A stretch of DNA of 64,000 bases from Pardosa pseudoannulata (Eukaryota; Arthropoda; Arachnida; Araneae; Lycosidae): NCBI GenBank assembly GCA_032207245.1, contig CM063509.1, positions 395,501 to 459,500 on the forward strand. Direction: 5' to 3'. Shown piece by piece: positions 25,722-36,080 of this stretch. The notes under the pieces are model-generated. The model did no database searches. It was not told where the DNA came from and was given only the letters and a program-made list of their open reading frames with translations. Every line of letters starts with the position of its first letter. Within the stretch, counting starts at the first letter, position 1. The translations under genes were made by a program, and so were the position numbers.

Positions 25722-25726
25722 GTGTC

Positions 25727-28560
25727 AAAAGTAATTTTCTTGTGTCTCCAGGGAAAGTTTATTATTTTTAAATTTTTTATAATGTACATGTAATGTAATG
25801 TTTTATGTATGTTTTATAGTGACAAGAAAGGAGAATGTACTTGCCAATGCTTTCTTGGAGCATATGCTTTATAAGATAATTCATTACTTAAGTCTTTTTT
25901 CAAGTATATATTTCTTTAGTAACAACATATTAATATGTTGGACTAATATTTAAGCCATGAAGAAAATACTTTGTTATATCTTATCACTGGCAGGTAATGG
26001 CATAGAAACTAACCATCCAAATGCTTATCTTTTTGTCATATGTTTACATTTTAGTAAGCCCTATTGGTTATTAATTTCGAAATAGAAAAAGTGTCCATCT
26101 GTATAAACAAAAGTACATCGGTAGAAAATTAGGGGCTTTATTTTGTATGAAAATTCCTGAATACATCTTCAGTACTTGTCAAATTATACTTCTTTTATCC
26201 TTTTAGAGATGGTCATTATCTTATATTGGAAGATGCTTAAACAAAATGCTTAAACCACCACTGGATGCATATGAGCTGTTCATGGTAATATTATAGTCAT
26301 GAAAATTATTTTATATCACTTTTGAGGCCTTCTCCTTCTTACTCATGTAAACCATACATAGTGATTTCGTTATGATGAATGAATGAATGATTACTCTCAT
26401 CCTGCCTATATGCTCTTTAAGCTGCGCATAGTTACTTTAGCTCTTTGCTTATAATCTTATATATACAGTTGCTATGTTTCTATGAAAAAGTATAGTCTTA
26501 CACAGTGATCTTCAAAATTTTAAGACTCATGGCACCTTTGGGCAATATAATTTTAACATTAAGGATTTTATTTTTATCTTAAAATAGTAAAAGATATTAG
26601 AACAGAAAAATAAAATTAATTTCAGTTTGGAAAATTATAAATATTTTAAAAAGTTTTAGAATGCTGGTAAATTTATTTTTGTCACAAATAAATAAGTAGT
26701 CTTTTAGTGATTAAATTATCAAATTTTATAAAAATCAGTCTAAGCAACTAAAATTGTTAGTTCTATTTTTTAAATTCCTAAAAATAAAAAATTGGTATAT
26801 ATCCATTGCATATACCAGTATCTATTATTTTTACATTTAACTATTATGTTATTTAAAAAATTATTTCTTTTTTTTTTGTATTAACATAAAGGTTTTGCTT
26901 CTGTTGAATGGTAAAGAGTGTCATTTGATAATGTGTTCCATCTATTATAATTCCCCTCAAACATTTCAATGGTTAAATTCACCTGACAACATATTTCAAT
27001 TTTTTATTTTCATGATATAAATAAAATAGAACAGTGAAAGTTCAATAAAGTTGTATCTAAAAATTTTATTGAACCTTTAATGTTTAAAGTTACCCATTAG
27101 TATATTTAAAGTGAAATTATAGAAAGAATATTTATAACTTTCATTTAGTTTTATGGGATATTAGTTGTTTTCTTCTTAACCTAAGTGTCTTCTGCTAAAC
27201 TGTTTGTTGAGTTTAATTTTTAACTTATAAGACTTATGTTATATAAACTTATGTATATATTCTTTTATCAGAATTTTGATATTTTTAATTAGTGATATTG
27301 GAATTGTAATATTTAATTAAATAATTCTGTTATAAAATTTATAGATTTTTTTTTACCCCTTTATTTTGTATGTAGAGAATATCTATAATTGTTGGTTAAA
27401 ATTTTATGAATAGATTTATTTGCTTATTAATTGTTGCAAATGTGTAGATGTTTTGTTTTCTATCCACTGCTACTCTGTACACACTTTTTAATTTGTCTAA
27501 ATACCTTTTATCTCTTCATTTATATTTTAAAAGTTCATTGTCTGCTTATTTGTTTTATATTATAAAAAATAGTCTTTTCATTCAGCATTATTATCATTAT
27601 TAGTTCATTTCACAAATACATATATAGTAAAGAAATAAGTTTTTTCTACACACTAATTTATTAATGAAAAATATGTTCTTAGCTATTGTTTACTTATAAG
27701 ATTGTGAAGTTCTTTAGTTAAATATTTGTTAAATTATTGTTTAACAAAATGTGAAGATGTGATTATCAAAATGTGAAGGAATTTAATAAAATGTGCTTTA
27801 TGACTGCTATTTTAATTTACTGATTCTGAAGTTGTAATGATTTCAAATCTAATCACAATAAAAGGACAAATCTGTTAATCCATAATCTTACATATTTATT
27901 TTAGGGTCAACTTGAGTTTTCAGCCCCTTTCCCTGTTTATGGCACTATAAATATGGAAAATATGTAGCCACAATATCCAAACAGCAATGTAAATCAAAAA
28001 AAAATTCCCCACTATAGAAACAAATATCTGAATATTCAGAGAAATAAACAAACAATATCTAAGCTGAAAATTAAATTTATTAATTTTGATTTAATGCAGT
28101 TACATTTGAAAATCAAAGTTGCTTTTTTTCATCAAAATTACAAACATCATAAATGTCTGGGCAAAATTAACAAGAAAGATAATCAAATATCAATAGAAAT
28201 ATAAAATTACAAAATAACACACAAAGAATACTATGTATGAAATTTATTTATTTAGGAATAATTATTTTTACTCTTAATGTATCTCAGTTTATACATTAAG
28301 TAAAAAACAGTCATAATCTTATTTTAATGATGTGTTCATCTGGTAAAACAAAACTTAAAGACAAGAACAAATTAATGCTTCATAATATCTGCAACAAAAA
28401 GGGCAAAGCTGTTACTCATTTAGCACTACCCATGGGACACGTGTAGCTTAAAGTATGCTACGGACACAAGTAACACTATCCCCCATTATTATTTGTAAGA
28501 TATACTAATTTTATCTTGCAGGCATTTAAGGGGTTAAGAAATTTGTTTTTAGAATCTTAT
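25727..28560. other. AT-rich region, nothing recognised
   Basis: No ORF above 60 residues and no recognisable repeat structure. It separates the BEL element from the first MULE-like gene. The edge of that element may lie near 28440-28560, where GC rises slightly, but no terminal inverted repeat was found. Confidence 0.4.
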
Positions 28561-28578
28561 TGAATTAATGTATGGACT

Positions 28579-30345
28579 TTATAAAATTAAAGATAAGGCA
28601 ATTGATTCAGATTCTGCATCTGATGGCTTTTGGAGAATTTTTGTTGTTTTCCTGATGGGCTTCTTTTTGGTTGAATATAACTGGCGTTGAGCTATAATAT
28701 TTTTGTTGGCTGGTGTTGTAACAGGCTCAGTAATTTTGGGAGTGAAACATTTATTCTGTGAACTGTTGCGAATTGCATCTAATTTTAATCCCAATGATAA
28801 AAGAGTTGAATTTATAAGTTTAAATTCCTCAGCTGTAGATGCAGCATCAACATAATTTATAAATTTCATCTTCATTGCCTTCTTCCTTTCTTCCGAACAT
28901 GAAGCATCAGGCACATCTTTTTGTAATTCTTTCACCAATACCTCACACTCATTATCTTCATCAATTATCAATTCGCCAATGTCTTCCCTAGCAATAGCAA
29001 TTTCATTTTTTTCTCTGTCCTTTACTCTACAAATGGATATGCTTGCACATGTTCCATTTAATTGCAGAATCAGGACAGCTACAAATATACGAATGAATGC
29101 AGGCTTTGCAATATTTGCAAGAAAGTTGGCATTTGCATTCAGTTCTAAATTTCTTTATAGTGTAAATTTCTTTGCCATTTGAGGAGGATATATTCCAACC
29201 ATCATCATCTTTATAAATTGTTGATGTTAAACTTAAGCTGGTTTTGTGATGGTTTCTCAGATCAGAAAGTTTTTTTTTAATTTTACCCTTTGATATAAGA
29301 ATTAGTCTGTTCAAAACTTTATCGCGGATAAATCTCATTATTGAATAAAGAGCTTTATCCAATCTTTTTACAGTTTTGCCTTTTAGATATATGTATTTGA
29401 GAGTTTTGTGTATTCTCTCTATGTGCATATTTGTATTGATACCTGAATGCAGTCTATAACAATATGCCCAAGATGTACAATTTTTAGAGTAATAAGTGTC
29501 AAAATAAATGGCAAATTCTTTAGTATCAGGATCCTCATACAGATTTTTAAGGCTTTTGTCGAAAATTAATTTAAATGTATATCTCTCTCCTCAAGAAGTA
29601 GTCTCAGTAATTTATATACTTCAACCTGCTTTTCCTTATCTTTAATTTTTTTAAAATTATTGTGCCATGCTTTATCCACATGCCAGGTACAGTAAAGACG
29701 TTTCTGTGCTGCACCCATCACATGACACCAAGCTTTATAATAGAAATCTGCCATATCAGACATGAATACTTGTGCCTGAATAGTTCCATTAATTTCTTTT
29801 ATTACATTAAAAAATAATTGTGTCATATATATTCATCAGAACGGCTCGAAATCGTAAAAGCACAAGGAAATCCCTGACACATATCATCTAGCACAAGCAG
29901 GGTAGTTAGCTCAAAACTATAATTATTTAAGCCATGTGTAGAGTCGATGCAAATGCGGTCATTTCCAAACTTTCTCAGAATTTCTGCCTGTGCTTCATTA
30001 ATTATTATCAATACAAAATCATTTGATTTAAGATTTGGATGCGACTCAATTATTTCTCCTTGGGGTTTATAAAATAAAGAACAAGATAAATTTTGTTCCT
30101 TCATTTCTTTTACCCATAAATCCACACTTACAGCATCATTTGGGTGTTTAATTGCATCAGAACCAAGCCCAAAAGTCCTTTCTATGTTGTGCAGGTCCTT
30201 TTTAGTTAAGAGATGCAATCGCTGCAAGCCATCACCAGAAATATTGCTGTGGATGTCATCAAGGATTGGATCCATTAGCAATTTTGCTGCTAATTTTGTT
30301 GCTAGGCTCTCCTTTTCTTCCGCTGTTAAATTTAAATGGCCAGTT
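28579..30345 (-). pseudogene. MULE-like transposase with SWIM zinc finger (copy 1, frameshifted)
   Basis: Four open pieces on minus read as one gene. 29823-30281 (open back to about 30345) holds the first catalytic Asp in CIDSTHGLNNY. 29566-29826 holds the second in FMSDMADFYYKAW, followed by LYCTWH, a typical MULE motif. 29027-29428, open back to about 29580, holds a SWIM finger with CSC and MCKHIH. 28579-28971 is a tail without a domain. Frameshifts sit at an (AT)n run near 29826, near 29580 and near 29010. Just upstream of about 30345 the frame has a stop, so the N-terminal zinc region is missing or in another exon. It resembles copy 2 at 32384-35262 in motif order but has no Ulp1 domain. 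It is inactive as it stands. Confidence 0.75.
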
Positions 30346-30840
30346 CATTTTTATGTCCAACGTGTTTGCTTTGGAGTTTTATACAATGACGAGAAAAAAT
30401 TGCTAACCGTTGGCGAAAAACATATTGGCGTCAATTTGGAGTTGATCAACCGAGTTGGCGAAAAACCAGATTTCACGCCAACGTTGATAATTTTTCATGG
30501 GTGCGTGTCATGTACGAGTCTACCACACTTCTGACATGGTAAGGTCTCAAAATGTATTGGCAACCCTAAAAGAGGAAGCTCATGGTTGTTGTTGGCGAAA
30601 CTTTATCGCCTATCTAACTTGAGGTAACCTCTCAGTCTGCAATGGCAACCCTAATAGAGAAATTCATGTTCATTCCTTTTATGGGATATACAGCCAAAAA
30701 GTTTTTGAAGGGTAACATTTCTAGAATTATTCTATCTGATAGTGGTTGTATTAAAAGGCGCCTTTATGACGAATATATTAAACCTTTATTTAAAAATAAA
30801 CTGACAAGAATGCTGTTTTCCCAGAGTAAAATATTTTAAT
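30346..30840. other. Mixed-composition segment with a short direct repeat
   Basis: GC is higher than in the neighbourhood. The phrase GGCAACCCTAA occurs at 30559 and again at 30644, each followed by a similar AGAG/AA and CATG context, giving an imperfect direct repeat of about 85-bp period. TTGGCGAAA recurs at 30411-30420, 30453-30462 and 30593-30601. It may be the 5' end of the MULE-like element or a separate short repeat. The ORFs here (30184-30534, 30642-30839) have no family match. Confidence 0.4.
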
Positions 30841-32383
30841 CTAGTTTAACATAATCTTCAAATAAAATTTTATTTTAATAAATCTCCCACATACATATAA
30901 TATAATCACTTAAGTTCATTAATTCATTTTTTCTTTTAATCTTCATTTAAAAGGTACAATACTTTTTTTAAACTACTCTTTCTACTTTTTTTTACTACTC
31001 TTTACTAGTGTGAAATATGTGTAAAATGTATCTTTCAAACTTTGAGGTATTTATGACTTATGCAAACTAAATGTTTTACAAAATAAAATATCCACTTTTA
31101 AGTAATATTGAGTAATATTACTTAAATGAGTAATATTTTTTAACACTTTTTGTTAGTCTATTAAATTAGTAATTTTTTTTTAATTATCTTTTGTCCCATG
31201 TCAGTTTTTTGCCTGAAAGTGATGTAGTGATCCATTAATAAACTTAAAGCAATGATTATCATAATTAATTTCTACTTATTTATGATTAATTTATAAAAAA
31301 TTGACAAAGTATTTTACATGATTTGGTGAAAAAAAAAATGTTTTATAATGTTAGTACAACTTACATTGAGAGTTTACCTTTCCGAGCTTTTCTTATCTTT
31401 CATTTCATAATAAATACATGGTGTCATAAAAGATATAAAGTTTTAAATTAAGTAAGTGATGAGGAAAAAATATAACTAAGAGAGAAAAAAATCTAGTTTA
31501 CTGCAGCATGGACATTTTAGTGTGTTTATATTAGCATGAAGTCCTATAGGAACAAACTGTATAAAGCAATTAGTTCAGAAACAAGGCACTATTTTAAAAA
31601 CAAAAATTAAACACAAGAAACATTGTAGTCTACAAAAAGGCAATATAAATTTCAAATTTTAGAGAAAAGGGTAGTAAAACTATTTTATCCTAAATGCATA
31701 AATGTACAACATGCAAAACATAGTTATAACCATTGATTATGCAAATGCCATGCACATTAAAGTGCAAAGAGTTAATTACAATTATACTGCATTACATAAT
31801 ACAATAGTCACAAATACAGGTCTACCACTTAAATTTAACAACCATAGTATTATTTAAAATATAACAAAAATATATTCAAGAAAGCAGAGTTTAATATCTA
31901 TTATAAACAATATAATTCACTAACACATACTCTAATGCAAAAGGAACAGTTACTATACATTATACGCAACAAAAATTTAAAATTAGGTATATACCTTTAG
32001 TTAAAAATAAGCAATAGCTAGCAAGTCTTATCTTTGAAGCAGAAAATTTAAGTTTACTTCTACTTCAAAAGATAATTCCAACTGGCTTTTTTTATTTTTT
32101 TATTTATTTTTTTTATTTTATTTTATTTTTTTAATTTTTTTGTAGACATTTTTCTTTTTCTCTTACCTACATCTGAAAAAAAAAATTAGCAAATCAGCAA
32201 GAAAATCATTAATTATAGAATTCAAATAAACTAAAGACATGCATCAGGGAAGAATGACAATATCATATTTACTGTAAAAGCTATTACCCAAGGTAGCGGT
32301 CACACACTTATGTTTAAATTTATTGTTTGGAATATGCTACATAACTATCATACAAAGAAAGAATTTTGATATCTTATTTAAAT
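30841..32383. other. AT-rich region between two MULE-like genes
   Basis: No gene is supported. A T-rich low-complexity tract lies at 32088-32145. I looked for terminal inverted repeats that would bound either MULE-like gene and did not find them. Confidence 0.4.
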
Positions 32384-34273
32384 TTAGACACTATCTGATA
32401 AAGTATTGTATATAAATTTTCTAAAACTATTAACATTTAGTTGGGCATTCAAGCTACCACAATTAATTAGTTGGTATGCATAATAACATGTATAAACACC
32501 ACAACTTATTGAATCAGTTTGAAGAGTATGCTTAGGAGATATCATTTTCCACAGAAATTTACCATTAAGGTAGATGTTAAATACATTACTCCACTTTAAA
32601 ATAATATGATTGTAACAATTATTGATAGTGTCACTTAATGGATCTAATACATTAAATACTTTTTGAGTTACATCAGCAATCATTAATATCCAGTGGGAAT
32701 TTAAACATATCGACATAATAACATATTTAGTAAAGTTAAGAGGATGTTGTAAATGAAACATATTAGATCTACCATGATTAATATATTGTGTTATAACAGA
32801 ATCTAAAAATAATATATCTCGACTACCATTTAAAACTTTACTAATAAAAGCATTTATAACATTATCATATAACCAGCCTTTTTTAAAATCTGATGCAAAT
32901 GACTTTAAATAATTTTCCTCAACATTAGAAATATGTGGGTCTAGAGATTTTAGTTCTAAAATGCTTAAATTATACTCATTAACTTTTAAAACTGGTGATA
33001 ATATGTTTTCATTCAGGTTAAGTGCTGGTGTAATATCACATTTTTCAGAGCTTTTAGAAACTATCTTTTGTGATACAGATTTAAATCGTTTTGGAGGAGA
33101 GTCACAAGTATCATTATCTGTTGGCAAAATTGATTTTAAATTATCCTTAGGAGAAGTGCAAGGTGATTTACGTTTCTTATTTTTTTTAAAGCTTTTAATT
33201 GGAGCAATCTTTAAACTCTGGGATTTTACTGTTAATTTAGAGTTTGGCTCTACATCAACTTTGTTACTTATAGCAGCTCGACATTTTGACACTAGCCCAT
33301 CCAATGCTGAATATACAGTTTGCATCATATCATTTGGCATATCTGGATCCCAACAAAGCTTCATTAAATCCGAACATAATTTTTCACAAGCAGTCACTTT
33401 ATTTACAGTTTTTGGTTCCTTTCTCAAATTAGATTTAGCTTTTAATTTAGTCTTTACACTTTTTTCACTACAATTTTGGGGCACTAACAAATTTCTCACA
33501 AGGTACGAGTGTAATTTATGAATGTGCTTGCACATTAAGTTTTTATCAGGGCAGCTGCATGAATACAAATGGCTGCATAAGTCCCTACAGATATGCTCTT
33601 TACATTTATAATAACAAATATCAAAAGGACAACTTTTACAATTTCTTTTAACTATGTAACTTTTAGTTCTATCACTCTGAGAAATTACAGACCATGAGTT
33701 TGACGTTACCTGACCTAAATCTGTATCAAGAATTTTCTGACTTTTACTGTGCGATTTCATACATGAACTATCCATATCCTTGGGTGGCATATCTACTAGT
33801 AACTTATATTTATAACTTGAATAGGTATCCTGCTCTGCTGTCAAAAGGGTATTAACTAACTTATCTACTCTTCTATTAAATTTACGCTCAAAATAATAAG
33901 TTTTCAATTTATTATGAAAAGACTCACAAAACATATTTGTATCTGTTTCACTATGAGGAAAGTTTCTGTAAGCTAAAGACCATTCACCTAATCTATTACA
34001 GTAGTTAGTTTTAAAATATTCAGCAAAAGATTTACATACTTCTAAATATTTAGAAATGAAACTGTCTAGTAAGGAGTGGAATTCAGTTTTAGATTTCTCT
34101 CTCAATAATTTCACTAAATCCTGGCGCAGGGAAATTTTAACAGAATCATCCTTAACTTTAGAATGTACTTGACGCATCCAAGTTCGGAAAACATGCCAAG
34201 TACACAACAAATGTTTGGTATCACCAAATACTGAAGATAACGCTGGATATAAAACTTTATCATCATCTGTCAT
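32384..34273 (-). CDS. MULE-like transposase, C-terminal half with SWIM finger and Ulp1-type protease domain
   Basis: This is a 629-residue frame. It opens with the second catalytic motif MTDDDK and then LLCTWHVFRTW, the MULE transposase core. A cysteine-rich SWIM finger follows (CSCPDKNLMCKHIH at about 235-250), then a basic, low-complexity linker (about 280-420). The last 200 residues look like a C48 (Ulp1/SENP) cysteine protease: His in NSHWILMI (about 527), Asp in VLDP (about 543), and Gln/Cys in the segment QTDSISCGVYTC (about 594). All three catalytic positions are present. The family cuts SUMO-like modifiers; plant MULEs carrying Ulp1 domains are known. The start shown is only the first Met of the frame; the real protein continues from 34288-35262 across a frame break. 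Confidence 0.85.
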   Translation of the reverse strand: MTDDDKVLYPALSSVFGDTKHLLCTWHVFRTWMRQVHSKVKDDSVKISLRQDLVKLLREKSKTEFHSLLDSFISKYLEVCKSFAEYFKTNYCNRLGEWSLAYRNFPHSETDTNMFCESFHNKLKTYYFERKFNRRVDKLVNTLLTAEQDTYSSYKYKLLVDMPPKDMDSSCMKSHSKSQKILDTDLGQVTSNSWSVISQSDRTKSYIVKRNCKSCPFDICYYKCKEHICRDLCSHLYSCSCPDKNLMCKHIHKLHSYLVRNLLVPQNCSEKSVKTKLKAKSNLRKEPKTVNKVTACEKLCSDLMKLCWDPDMPNDMMQTVYSALDGLVSKCRAAISNKVDVEPNSKLTVKSQSLKIAPIKSFKKNKKRKSPCTSPKDNLKSILPTDNDTCDSPPKRFKSVSQKIVSKSSEKCDITPALNLNENILSPVLKVNEYNLSILELKSLDPHISNVEENYLKSFASDFKKGWLYDNVINAFISKVLNGSRDILFLDSVITQYINHGRSNMFHLQHPLNFTKYVIMSICLNSHWILMIADVTQKVFNVLDPLSDTINNCYNHIILKWSNVFNIYLNGKFLWKMISPKHTLQTDSISCGVYTCYYAYQLINCGSLNAQLNVNSFRKFIYNTLSDSV

Positions 34274-34287
34274 AACACAATTTAAAT

Positions 34288-35262
34288 TTAAGTTAGGTAA
34301 TCAACATTGTTAGTAATAAAGTGGGCAACAGGATAACCACAACCAAATTTATCTGGAACAATTAAGTTGATTAAATAAAAACCATATTGGTTTGTATTAT
34401 GGGTTGAATCTATGCATAGAATTCTTGAGCACCCTTCAATCATCATTTTACTTTGCTCTAAAGTTTGAATGCCCAATGCAAATGCTGGACTAAAATTAAG
34501 ATCTGTGGGACCATAAAGTGTCCTTCCACCAACAGGTTTATAAATTAAAACTGGGTTGTATGATTCGCTCTTTAGTTTTTCTACAAATAAAGCTACAGTA
34601 TAAGCATCATCCCGATGAAACAGTGAGCTTTGAATTACAGTCCTCTTATAAGAACTTATAGTTTTGTTAGAAAGATATGTTTCTTTCAAAGGAAAGTTAA
34701 ATGCTCTAGTCTCTCTTCCCTCAGCTCCATCTTGTAGTTTTTCTTTTATTTTTCTTATTGGAACACACATCTCTAAATTATACTTAATAGCATCCCTAAT
34801 ACTTCTCCTCAATGGTTGAAATTTGCAATTTTCAAAGCTGATATCATGATTATGCTCTGAAAAATAAAACACTCTAACATTTTCATCTGATTCATGTGCA
34901 TATATCCTAACAGGGCAATCATAATTTGGAATCGTACCTTTCCGATTTCTGCGGTTACTTATTCTCTTAAATAATGCTGGCTTGTAAAACTGACAACTAT
35001 AATAATGACAAATTTTATCTTTTATCTTTATACTACCCCTAAATTTCTTAAAGGATGTAAATGTTGCTGCACCTTCAAACTCTAGCCATTGTTCAAAAGA
35101 AGATGCAGAATCAAAAGTGATATCTTTCACAAAGTCTACCTCATGATCAGCCAGTAAATGTTTAATCAATAATGACATACGAGTGAAAGATTTGCAACAA
35201 CCTGAGAAAACACATCCAAAACATGTTGAAGCTGTGTCTCTAGTACAAGATGCTGTATGCAA
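34288..35262 (-). CDS. MULE-like transposase, N-terminal half with C2H2-type finger
   Basis: This is a 324-residue frame just upstream of 32384-34273 on the same strand. It has a C2H2-like finger near the N-terminus (CFGC, then a His pair in KHLLADH). A DNA-binding region resembling FLYWCH/FAR1 follows, with CHYYSCQF, CPVRIYAH and SEHNHD as metal ligands. The first catalytic Asp is in CIDSTHNTNQYG (about 283). The frame ends 15 bases before the next ORF. Compared with copy 1, about 20 residues between the first and second catalytic motifs are missing at this junction, so a frame-changing deletion is likely. The open frame extends upstream of 35262 without an ATG, and TTTCAG at 35263-35268 on minus could be a splice acceptor. 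Confidence 0.78.
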   Translation of the reverse strand: MHTASCTRDTASTCFGCVFSGCCKSFTRMSLLIKHLLADHEVDFVKDITFDSASSFEQWLEFEGAATFTSFKKFRGSIKIKDKICHYYSCQFYKPALFKRISNRRNRKGTIPNYDCPVRIYAHESDENVRVFYFSEHNHDISFENCKFQPLRRSIRDAIKYNLEMCVPIRKIKEKLQDGAEGRETRAFNFPLKETYLSNKTISSYKRTVIQSSLFHRDDAYTVALFVEKLKSESYNPVLIYKPVGGRTLYGPTDLNFSPAFALGIQTLEQSKMMIEGCSRILCIDSTHNTNQYGFYLINLIVPDKFGCGYPVAHFITNNVDYLT

Positions 35263-35474
35263 CTGAAAGCTTTGTTTACTGAAATAGTTAACTCCATAGT
35301 TAATAGTTAATTTTATGCTCCAATAGTTAATTTTATGATTATGTGCATTTATACAACTTCAAAAATTATATAAAACACAAGGAATGGAAATATTTTTCTG
35401 CAAAGAAAGATTAACATTAGTATCTGTAATTTAACCTATACTTAACTGCTCTTATGCTTATTATTTTTCTCTGT

Positions 35475-35547
35475 TTTAATTAAAATATAAATAACATATA
35501 TATACAGATTTGTTACTATATATATATGTTATATATATATATATATA
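35475..35547. repeat. (TA)n microsatellite, left half of the Gypsy insertion site
   Basis: TA-rich DNA runs up to the Gypsy LTR at 35548 and resumes at 41198 on the other side. TATA on both sides is consistent with a 4-bp target duplication, though in a TA repeat this cannot be proved. Confidence 0.7.
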
Positions 35548-35824
35548 TGTTAGGATTGAGAGAGCAATTCTAGGTTTCATGGACGTAACAATCGTTTATT
35601 ACAAATACGGACGGTTACACAAAAAACAAATACATAAATTTACGTCGAATGAAAAAATAAGTTTAGATATTAGCGTCAAAACAAAAGGTCGAAAGATGCG
35701 TCTACTCCTTTCGCCGTCTCTCTCTCATCGTTGTTCCGCGTGTTCTGTCTCTGGCACGCCACTCTGTGTTGCGCGCGCAGTCCAATCGGAGTACAGCGGA
35801 GATGAGGTGTTCTCTCCCTTCACA
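35548..35824 (-). repeat. 3' LTR of Ty3/Gypsy element
   Basis: This 277-bp copy starts TGTTAGGATTG and ends CCTTCACA. It matches 40921-41197 base for base in my reading. The block next to it, 35825-36080, is the non-coding 3' interior, with GATGGACGAG on minus adjoining the LTR as a weak polypurine tract. Confidence 0.95.
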
Positions 35825-36080
35825 CTCGTCCATCCTGAGGAGTCTTGGACCCTCAAGACTTGAAAGAAAACAATCGTCAACATCTGCAAATAAAAAGAAA
35901 ACACAAGGAAAACAAAAGAGAAAAAGAATAATGTTCAGGAAAAAAAATGTCCGTCGATAGCTGCAACGTCAAACAGCAAGTGCACTCAGAAGAATAGCTC
36001 AAATGTCACTGGTAAAAAAAAGAAAGTCCAAAATTTGTGCAAGTCGTCAACAGTAGATCAGTCACAAGTCGTTGTTGAAA

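Larger units (their letters stand above)
19671..25726 (-). mobile_element. BEL/Pao LTR retrotransposon, young insertion
   Basis: LTRs at 19676-19932 and 25464-25721 are identical by eye except for the length of one T run (13 versus 14). Both ends carry the inverted repeat TGTTCGG/CCGAACA. The element is flanked by a perfect 5-bp target duplication GTGTC (19671-19675 and 25722-25726), typical of BEL/Pao. The coding region is on minus with Gag, protease, reverse transcriptase, RNase H and integrase in the BEL/Pao order. A likely primer site TGGTCCGTCTTGAGC starts at 25457 on minus, six bases inside the 5' LTR. Its complement is a tRNA 3' CCA end that I could not assign. LTR identity implies recent insertion, yet one frameshift breaks the polyprotein. 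Confidence 0.95.

Noticed and set aside
32961..33521. 186-residue plus ORF opposite the MULE-like gene
   Set aside because: It is antisense to the low-complexity linker and SWIM region; no motif.
35780..36060. Basic ORF at 35766-35960 as a small gene
   Set aside because: It spans the LTR edge and non-coding 3' interior of the Gypsy element; no domain.
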